Source of the DNA: Candidatus Woesearchaeota archaeon
GTDB lineage: Archaea > Nanobdellota > Nanobdellia > Woesearchaeales > UBA525
Assembly: GCA_023252315.1 (NCBI GenBank)
Contig: JAJPEB010000042.1
Coordinates: forward strand, 1 to 9,223
DNA length: 9,223 bases
Direction of reading: 5' to 3'
A model generated the notes under the pieces. The model saw only the letters and a list, made by a program, of their open reading frames with translations, was not told the origin of the DNA and searched no databases. Each line of letters opens with the position of its first letter. Positions within the stretch are counted from its first letter, which is position 1. The translations under genes and the position numbers were made by a program. Shown piece after piece: positions 1 to 5,236 of the stretch.

Positions 1-258
1 GCCGAGATCTACACGACGCTCGAGCCCTGCACGTACCGCGGGAAGGGGCGCGGCGGCGAGCGCGGGCAGAAGCCCTGCTGCGGCCTCATCCTCTCGTACG
101 GGGTGCGCAGGGTGATCGCGGGCGGGATAGACGCGAACTACAAGATCTCGGGAAGAGGGCTGCTCTACCTGCGCGATCGAGGGATATCTGTCTGCTACGG
201 CGGGGAAGGATTGGAGAAGGAGCTGAGGAAGCTGTTCCCTTCGTTCAGACGACCTTGA
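1..258 (+). CDS. RibD-type zinc-dependent deaminase, C-terminal part (cut by left window edge)
   Basis: Reading frame 1 is open from the first base to a TGA at 256-258, giving the last 85 residues of a protein. It contains TTLEPC (residues 5-10 of the fragment) followed by a second cysteine pair in KPCCGLI. These are the second half of the zinc site of the cytidine deaminase-like fold. The following AGGIDAN...ISGRGLLYLRDRGISV closely resembles the deaminase domain of RibD, which deaminates a pyrimidine intermediate of riboflavin synthesis. The HAE half of the active site would lie upstream, outside the window. The protein stops soon after the deaminase fold, so no C-terminal reductase domain is attached. 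The loop between the zinc cysteines has 15 residues, rich in Gly and Arg, where bacterial RibD usually has about 8. The substrate is not certain: a pyrimidine, nucleotide or RNA deaminase of the same superfamily remains possible. The gene converges on nusA and overlaps its end by 14 bp. Confidence 0.75.
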   Translation, partial: AEIYTTLEPCTYRGKGRGGERGQKPCCGLILSYGVRRVIAGGIDANYKISGRGLLYLRDRGISVCYGGEGLEKELRKLFPSFRRP

Positions 259-661
259 TCTCCTGCACCTGCGGGAAGTACATCTGCACGACGCTCTCCG
301 TGAAGCGCAGGTTGCGCGCCTTCGCGCCGATCATGAGGCCGCGCGTCTTCTCGTCGTTGCCGTGCACGACGACGATGCCGTTCTCCTCCTTGATCGACTC
401 GACCTTGAGCGGGAGCATCGCGTTCTTCACGAACTGGAACATCTCGGGCGTCTTCTCGATGATCTTGAGGCGCTTGCCGAGCTTCTCCTCGAGCTTCTTG
501 AGCGTGGCTCCGTTGGGGCCCACGATCTTCTTCGCGTCGCCGCGCTCCACGATGAAGACCAGCTTGTCGTCGCGCGGGATGCACTTGTCGATGCGCGCCC
601 TCGTGAACTTCTCGACGAGGGAGATCGTCTGCAGCAGGTCGTTGTCGAGAACGAAACTCAT
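245..661 (-). CDS. nusA: Archaeal NusA-like KH-domain transcription factor
   Basis: This 138-residue protein has the short archaeal NusA form: two KH RNA-binding domains, without the S1 and N-terminal polymerase-binding domains of bacterial NusA. Archaeal NusA is thought to bind nascent RNA and act in termination or antitermination, but its role is less well established than in bacteria. KH1 has a good GxxG loop, GPNG at residues 48-51, inside KKIVGPNGATLKKLEEKLGK. KH2 lies around residues 85-138, and its loop reads IGAKARNL, so the second glycine of GxxG is alanine (112-115). KH2 may therefore bind RNA weakly. The ATG overlaps the rpl30e stop in an ATGA, and no good Shine-Dalgarno signal is seen, which suggests translational coupling. 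Its TGA lies inside the 3' end of the convergent deaminase gene. In many archaea rps12 and rps7 follow nusA; here they do not. Confidence 0.88.
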   Translation of the reverse strand: MSFVLDNDLLQTISLVEKFTRARIDKCIPRDDKLVFIVERGDAKKIVGPNGATLKKLEEKLGKRLKIIEKTPEMFQFVKNAMLPLKVESIKEENGIVVVHGNDEKTRGLMIGAKARNLRFTESVVQMYFPQVQEIKVV

Positions 662-915
662 GCGCGGATACCCAGGACCATGATGTTGAACGGCTTCTTG
701 CAGTAGACGCCGAGCTCCTCGTTCGGCACGTCGAGCTGCACCACTTCCGTGCCTGCCTGCGAGGAGTAGTGCGAGATGTCGCTGAGCACCTTGGGCGTGC
801 AGTTGCTCGCGACGAGCACCTGCTTGAGCTCGCCCTTGCGCAAGAGCTTGCGTACGCGCTCCGCGCCGATGACGACCTTGTCGGTGCCGAGCAGCTTCCT
901 GATCTCCGCTTTCAT
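658..915 (-). CDS. rpl30e: 50S ribosomal protein L30e
   Basis: The product has 85 residues, slightly shorter than the usual 95-105 for archaeal L30e. It belongs to the L7Ae/L30e/S12e family of small alpha/beta RNA-binding proteins that recognise kink-turn RNA. Family marks are the N-terminal VIGAERVRKLLRKGELKQVLVASN, with the central helix and strand, then the C-terminal block ELGVYCKKPFNIMVLGI, which matches the L30e pattern (S)LELGxxCGKPFxVxxLAI. L30e commonly sits between rpoA2 and nusA in archaeal polymerase operons, and this position supports the call. Here the gene has its own BRE/TATA promoter at 939-954, and its transcript is probably leaderless because the ATG is where transcription should begin. 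The stop TGA overlaps the nusA start, so the two genes form a small transcription unit. Confidence 0.9.
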   Translation of the reverse strand: MKAEIRKLLGTDKVVIGAERVRKLLRKGELKQVLVASNCTPKVLSDISHYSSQAGTEVVQLDVPNEELGVYCKKPFNIMVLGIRA

Positions 916-938
916 GGTTGAGGTGAGAAACGTGAAGG

Positions 939-954
939 CTTTTTAAAGGTTACG
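939..954 (-). promoter_or_regulatory. BRE/TATA promoter of rpl30e-nusA
   Basis: On the minus strand this reads CGTAACCTTTAAAAAG, which fits the archaeal BRE plus TATA pattern (cRnaAnnTTTAwA). The upstream edge is 39 nt from the rpl30e ATG, so transcription would start within a few bases of that codon. No Shine-Dalgarno sequence precedes the ATG, consistent with a leaderless mRNA. The same 16 bases occur again at 9175-9190. Confidence 0.72.
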
Positions 955-1117
955 AGAGGGATGCGCGCGGCAAGCGCCAACGGGGGCAGGCGCGAGCGGC
1001 AAGCGCCGCAGCACGCCCGCCGCGCGTCGCGGCGGAGGACGAGCTCCGCGCTTGTCCCCGTGGAGTACGCGTCGTGCAGCGGGATAGAGGGTGCGCTTAC
1101 GGATGGCACTCTGACAA

Positions 1118-1133
1118 CAGAACCCTTAACTCT
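1118..1133 (+). promoter_or_regulatory. Probable BRE/TATA promoter of the 1154-1615 gene
   Basis: The plus strand reads CAGAACCCTTAACTCT. Aligned with the two stronger promoters in the window it keeps C-R-N-A-A-C-C and a TTAA core, but it has C for T at the first TATA position and C/T after the core. It lies 36 nt upstream of the ATG at 1154, almost the same spacing as at rpl30e, which would give a leaderless mRNA. The TATA part is weak, so this is a moderate call. Confidence 0.45.
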
Positions 1134-1153
1134 GCATCTTCCTCACTCCGGCC

Positions 1154-1615
1154 ATGGTCGACATCGTGCACCGGCAGGGTCGCGCGCTCGACGCCCCTGA
1201 GCGGCAAGCGCTCGAGCGTGTGCTCCACGCATTCCATCACAGCTATGCGATTCGCGGGGAAGGCACGCTTGAGGCCACTGTCGGCTATAGCGGGGACTAC
1301 GGCCTCTACGCAGTGAGCCTTTCGCCCACGGAAGGCACGCGCGTCGAGGAGATAGCGCACGAGGAGGGCGCGCGAAGGTACGCAGGCGTGGTCGCGCTCT
1401 CTGGCCACGACGCGGAATTCGTGCTCGCCCGCGCGCTGGTGCATGTCGTCTACAAGCTCCACGGCGAAGCCCATCGGGCGCTGCAGGAAGAGGATCCGAG
1501 GAGAGGCGCAGGGTCCAAGCCCCACCTACTCTACGCCTCTCCCGCAAGCGCGAAGCTGCGGTGGGGCAACAGGACATACGCGGTGGCCTTCGGTGACCGT
1601 AAGCCTTCGCGATAA
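1154..1615 (+). CDS. Hypothetical protein, 153 aa, inserted between rpoA2 and rpl30e
   Basis: I do not recognise this protein. It is soluble by appearance, with no signal peptide or membrane segment. Residues 12-30 look helical (DAPERQALERVLHAFHHSY), residues 38-58 look like two beta strands joined by a GYSGDYG turn, and residues 84-112 form a probable long helix (GHDAEFVLARALVHVVYKLH) with several histidines. A basic, Gly/Arg-containing stretch (115-122) precedes a last strand-rich segment ending in WGNRTYAVAFGD. Codons end mostly in G or C, as in the neighbouring genes, and a promoter-like motif sits 36 nt upstream, which argues for a real gene. It runs against the polymerase operon and converges on rpoA2, with 29 bp between the stops. 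Competing minus-strand frames give Arg/Ala/Pro-rich products and look like shadows. Function unknown. Confidence 0.6.
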   Translation: MVDIVHRQGRALDAPERQALERVLHAFHHSYAIRGEGTLEATVGYSGDYGLYAVSLSPTEGTRVEEIAHEEGARRYAGVVALSGHDAEFVLARALVHVVYKLHGEAHRALQEEDPRRGAGSKPHLLYASPASAKLRWGNRTYAVAFGDRKPSR

Positions 1616-1644
1616 GGAGAGAAGGAAAGAAAGGAGAGGAAGGC
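1616..1644 (-). terminator. Pyrimidine-rich tract after rpoA2, likely transcription terminator
   Basis: The RNA downstream of the rpoA2 TGA would be one G followed by an unbroken C/U run, including several UUU and UU groups, with no stable hairpin. U-rich tracts end transcription in archaea, and the position between two convergent stops fits. The tract is mixed C/U rather than pure U, so the strength is uncertain. Confidence 0.4.
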
Positions 1645-2631
1645 TCACTTCTGCGGCTTCATCACGAGCCTGGGCAGCCCCGTGCCGAGCGGCACCGGCT
1701 GGTTGATCATCACGTTCTCGATGACCGAGCTCAGGCCGTCCTTCTCGCCGTGGACCGCGGCGTTGAAGATGTGCTTGAGCGGCGTCTCGAACGAGGCGCG
1801 CGCGAGCACCGACGGCTTCTCCTTCACGATGCCGTAGCGCGAGATGCCGAGCAGCGTGCCCGACATCGTCATCGCGTCGGCGACGAGCATCACGTGGCGC
1901 ACGTCGAGGTCGATGCCCTGGTTGTCGAGGACCTTGCGGACCTCGTCGATCACCGCCTGCCTCGCGGCCTCGATGCCGAGCGTCTCCTCGATCTCGTAGA
2001 TGTTGTTCGTGATCGTGCGCGTCTTGTCGATGCCCTCGATCTTGAGGATGCTCTTGTAGTTCGTGCCCGCGGTCACGAGCAGGAACTCGTCGTCGCGGCG
2101 CACCGGGAGCACCATCGTGATGCCCTTGACGCCGTTGACGTACACGTCCTTGATCTTCTCCTTGAGCAGGTAGATCTCCTTGAGCGTGTCGCTCTTGCTC
2201 GTCGACTTGACCAGGATCGAGTCGCCGTCCGCCTTGAACGTGACGCCCTTGATCGACTTGAGGAGCACGCGGATGAGCTTCTCGGGGTTCGCGTCGACGA
2301 GGTCCATCTTGCGCCTGTCGAGCGAGATCGTCATGACCGCCTCCAGCACGTCGATGTCGACCTCCTTGATGTACTCCTTGAAGCTCGTCTCCTTGATCTT
2401 CTCGGCGATCTTCTTGATGCCCTCGCCTTTCGAGTAGGGGGCCTCGAGGTAGACCTCCATCATCTCGGTGCTGATCGTCTTGCGCGCGTCGAGCACCTCG
2501 ATGAGGCGGGGAAGGCCCATCGTCTTCCTCGTGCGCGCGTCCGAGAGCTTGTGCTCCTTCGCGTACTGCGTCACCTCCTCGATCATGCTCGGAGGGAGCC
2601 TGCCTGCGTAGTCCTTGGAGATGTCAGCCAT
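1645..2631 (-). CDS. rpoA2: DNA-directed RNA polymerase subunit A'' (Rpo1C), lacking the trigger-loop region
   Basis: A'' is the C-terminal part of the largest polymerase subunit and completes the active-site cleft and clamp base. The C-terminal part is well conserved: MGLPRLIEVLDARKT (38-52), the GTNYKSILKIEGID and TRTITNNIYEIEETLGIEAARQ blocks, DVRHVMLVADAMT and the last SVLARASFETPLKHIFNAA...QPVPLGTG. The N-terminal helix (residues 9-36, GRLPPSMIEEV...) is also recognisable. Between them, archaeal A'' normally carries about 50 residues including EPGEAVGxVAAQSIGEP and TQMTLxTFHYAGVAE, the trigger loop; here K36-T37 joins directly to M38. The length is 328 residues, against roughly 380-400 in relatives. 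I chose the ATG at 2631, with GGTGA five bases upstream; a GTG at 2640 would overlap rpoA1. The absence could be biological or an assembly deletion. Confidence 0.92.
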   Translation of the reverse strand: MADISKDYAGRLPPSMIEEVTQYAKEHKLSDARTRKTMGLPRLIEVLDARKTISTEMMEVYLEAPYSKGEGIKKIAEKIKETSFKEYIKEVDIDVLEAVMTISLDRRKMDLVDANPEKLIRVLLKSIKGVTFKADGDSILVKSTSKSDTLKEIYLLKEKIKDVYVNGVKGITMVLPVRRDDEFLLVTAGTNYKSILKIEGIDKTRTITNNIYEIEETLGIEAARQAVIDEVRKVLDNQGIDLDVRHVMLVADAMTMSGTLLGISRYGIVKEKPSVLARASFETPLKHIFNAAVHGEKDGLSSVIENVMINQPVPLGTGLPRLVMKPQK

Positions 2632-2632
2632 C

Positions 2633-5218
2633 TTACTCACCCATCGTCTCGATGATCTTCTTGACGTTGATCCTGCCGCCTTCCGTCCTGCTCACGTCGA
2701 GGTTGTCCTCGCCGTAGCTGAACTGGACGATCCTGCCGCTCGCGTCGCGCACCGTGCCGTCGTACTCGACCTTGATGTCCTGCAGCGCGTTCGCGAGCCT
2801 GCGGTAGAGGTAGCCGCTCTTGGGCGTACGCAGCGCAGTGTCCATGAGCGAGTCCCTTCCCGTCATCGCCATGAAGAACAGCTCGTGCGGCTTGAGGCCC
2901 GTCTTGAAGCTGTTGCGGATGAACCCGCGCGCCTCCGAGCCGATGGCGCCGCGCTTGAAGCAGCTGAGCGTGCGGTCCTTGTAGCCGTGGCTGATGCGCC
3001 CGCCGCGGAACGCCTGCTGCCCCACGCACGCCGCGATCTGCGCGACGTTGATGAGGTTGCCTCTCCCGCCCGAGCGGATCATGAGCATCGTGCCCGACGT
3101 CTTGGGCGCGGTCTCCGCCGCGATCTTGCCCGTGTCGTTCCTCGCCTTGTTGAGGCGCTCGAGGATGCGCAGCTCGATCGTCTCCTTCATGGAGCGGCCG
3201 GGGAGCAGCTCGAGCGTGCCCTGCTCCGACTCCATGATCATGCGGTGCACGTCGGCCTCCGCCTCGTTGAGCAGCTGCCTGATCTTCTCGTCCGACTCGA
3301 GCGAGAGGTCGAGGTCGCCGATGCCCGCCGTGAACCCGTACTTGAGGAGCACGTGCACGCCGAGCTTGAAGATGTTGCCGAGGATCTCGACCATGCGGTC
3401 CGCGCCGTACTTCTTGTGCAGCGTGCGCAGGAGCAGCCCCGCGCCCGAGCCGAGCTGGCTCTTGTCGAGCACGCCCTGCGCGAGCACGCCGTTCCTGATC
3501 ACGACCGCGTTCTCGACGTCCTGTGGCTTGCTGCTCTTGGGCTCCGCCGTGAACGAGAAGTCGTCGGGGAGGAGCACCGAGAAGACCTCCTTGCCCGTCA
3601 CGACCTTCTTGTTCGGCAGGCGCTTGAAGTCGCGGATGCCGATCTCCATGAGGAGGTCGATCGCCTCCTGCCTCGTGAACGAGAGGTAGCGGCTCAGGAT
3701 GTAGTTGCCCGTGACCGCGTCCTGGTGGCAGCCGACGATCGAGAGGCCGAACCTGGGCGAGACGATCTGCGTCTGGACCTCCATCAGGATCTCGGCCTCC
3801 GCGCGCGCCTCCTCCGTCTGCGGGATGTGCAGGTTCATCTCGTCGCCGTCGAAGTCCGCGTTGTACGGGATGGTGACCGCGGGGTTGAGCCTGAGCGTCT
3901 TGCCCGGCAGCACGCGCACCTTGTGGCACATCATGCTCATGCGGTGCAGCGAAGGCTGGCGGTTGAAGAGCGCGACGTCGCCGTCGAGCAGGTGGCGCTC
4001 GATGACGTAGCCGGGCTGCAGCTCCTCGAGGAGCGCCTCCTTCGTCTCGTCCGTCACGCGCTTGCGCTTGCCGTCGGGGCGCACGATGTAGTTCGCGCCC
4101 GGGTACTTCTGCGCGCCGCGCAGCACGAACTTCTTGAGGTAGTCCATGTTCCACGGCGTCGCGCGCTCGGGCACCGTGAGCTTCATGGCCATGGAGCGGG
4201 GCACGCCCACCTCGTTGATCTCGATCGCGGGGTCGGGGCTGATGACCGTACGGGCCGAGAAGTTCGTCCTCTTGCCCGCGAGGTTGTGCCTGATGCGGCC
4301 CTCCTTGCTCTTGATGCGGGCCGTGATCGTCTTGAGCGGCTGGCCCGAGCGGTGGCGCGCGGGAGGCAGCTGCGGGACCTCGTTGTTGAAGAACGTGGTC
4401 ACGTGGTACTGGAGCAGGTCCCAGAGGTCCTCGATGATGATCTCGGGCGCGCCCGCGTTGATGTTCTCGAAGAGGCGCTGGTTGATGCGCACGATGTCGC
4501 CGAGCTTGTGCGTGAGGTCGTCCTCCGAGCGCTCGCCCGTCTCGAGCGTGATCGAGGGGCGCATGGTGACCGGCGGAATCGGCAGCACGGTGAGGATCGC
4601 CCACTCGGGGCGCATCGCCGCGGGGTTGAGGCCGAACACCGGCAGGTCGTCGTCGCTCACGCGCTCGAGGCGCGCGCGGATCTCGATGGGGGAGATCCTG
4701 CGCTCCTCCTCGAAGTAGGACGTCGGCTTCTCGAGCATGACCTTCTTCTGCTTCGCCTGGCAGTGCGGGCACTTGTTGACGGTGCGCAGCTCGGCGATGA
4801 TGGACGCCACGCGCTTGCGGCGCTCGCTGCCGCCCTGCTGGCGCTCGATCTTGTCGAGCTCGTCGAGGTGCTCCTTGATCTTGCTCTTCGGGATGAGGAT
4901 GCTGCCGCACTCGCGGCACGTCGAGCGGAGCAGGTCGAGCACGAGCTTCGCGAACTGGATGTGCACGACGGAGCGCGCGAGCTCCACGTAGCCGAAGTGG
5001 CCCGGGCACTCCTTGAGGCGCTGCCCGCACGTCTTGCAGCGCAGCCCAGGGTCGATGACGCCCAGGCGCACGTCCATGAGGCCGCCGTCCACGGGGTAGC
5101 CTTCCTTGTCGTAGAGCTCGGGCGTCACGATCTTCGCGCTCGCCATCTCCTTGATGAACTTCGGGCTCATCACCTGGAAGGTGATGCTATCGACCTGCTT
5201 GTAGACGGGGACTTCCAT
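2633..5218 (-). CDS. rpoA1: DNA-directed RNA polymerase subunit A' (Rpo1N)
   Basis: A' is the N-terminal two thirds of the largest subunit and holds the catalytic metal. The product has 861 residues, a normal size for archaea. Two zinc sites are visible: C61, C64, C71 and H74 in CKTCGQRLKECPGHFG, and C101, C104, C150 and C153. The catalytic loop NADFDGDEMNLH is at 453-464, with D455, D457 and D459 binding Mg. The bridge helix begins at about 774 with GLKPHELFFMAMTGRDSLMDTA and continues to SGYLYRRLANALQD. The C-terminus (VEYDGTVRD... IIETMGE) is the normal split point, so the part missing from A'' has not moved here. The ATG has GAGGT six bases upstream in the 18 bp gap after rpoB1. The stop is one base before the rpoA2 ATG, indicating coupled translation. 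Confidence 0.97.
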   Translation of the reverse strand: MEVPVYKQVDSITFQVMSPKFIKEMASAKIVTPELYDKEGYPVDGGLMDVRLGVIDPGLRCKTCGQRLKECPGHFGYVELARSVVHIQFAKLVLDLLRSTCRECGSILIPKSKIKEHLDELDKIERQQGGSERRKRVASIIAELRTVNKCPHCQAKQKKVMLEKPTSYFEEERRISPIEIRARLERVSDDDLPVFGLNPAAMRPEWAILTVLPIPPVTMRPSITLETGERSEDDLTHKLGDIVRINQRLFENINAGAPEIIIEDLWDLLQYHVTTFFNNEVPQLPPARHRSGQPLKTITARIKSKEGRIRHNLAGKRTNFSARTVISPDPAIEINEVGVPRSMAMKLTVPERATPWNMDYLKKFVLRGAQKYPGANYIVRPDGKRKRVTDETKEALLEELQPGYVIERHLLDGDVALFNRQPSLHRMSMMCHKVRVLPGKTLRLNPAVTIPYNADFDGDEMNLHIPQTEEARAEAEILMEVQTQIVSPRFGLSIVGCHQDAVTGNYILSRYLSFTRQEAIDLLMEIGIRDFKRLPNKKVVTGKEVFSVLLPDDFSFTAEPKSSKPQDVENAVVIRNGVLAQGVLDKSQLGSGAGLLLRTLHKKYGADRMVEILGNIFKLGVHVLLKYGFTAGIGDLDLSLESDEKIRQLLNEAEADVHRMIMESEQGTLELLPGRSMKETIELRILERLNKARNDTGKIAAETAPKTSGTMLMIRSGGRGNLINVAQIAACVGQQAFRGGRISHGYKDRTLSCFKRGAIGSEARGFIRNSFKTGLKPHELFFMAMTGRDSLMDTALRTPKSGYLYRRLANALQDIKVEYDGTVRDASGRIVQFSYGEDNLDVSRTEGGRINVKKIIETMGE
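2637..2641 (-). promoter_or_regulatory. Shine-Dalgarno site setting the rpoA2 start
   Basis: GGTGA (preceded by one more G) lies five bases before the ATG at 2631 and inside the last codons of rpoA1. It favours this ATG over the in-frame GTG at 2640, which overlaps the motif itself. Confidence 0.6.
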
Positions 5219-5224
5219 GGGGTG

Positions 5225-5229
5225 ACCTC
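5225..5229 (-). promoter_or_regulatory. Shine-Dalgarno site of rpoA1
   Basis: GAGGT on the minus strand ends six bases before the rpoA1 ATG. It lies in the 18 bp gap after the rpoB1 stop and complements the archaeal 16S 3' end. Confidence 0.6.
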
Positions 5230-5236
5230 GGGGCTC

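Noticed and set aside
912..1200. Small frames on both strands in the space between rpl30e and the 1154-1615 gene
   Set aside because: They cross the rpl30e promoter or run into other genes, have Arg-rich compositions, and show no start signals. I see no gene in 955-1117.
1097..1577. Two minus-strand frames opposite the 1154-1615 gene
   Set aside because: Their products are rich in Arg, Ala, Pro and Cys with no fold-like pattern, and no promoter or ribosome site precedes them. The plus-strand frame has better composition and a promoter-like motif.
1645..2631. rpoA2 as a decayed pseudogene
   Set aside because: Apart from the missing segment, the frame is intact to a normal C-terminus with conserved motifs, a good start signal and operon position. 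Decay would be expected to leave frameshifts or stops.
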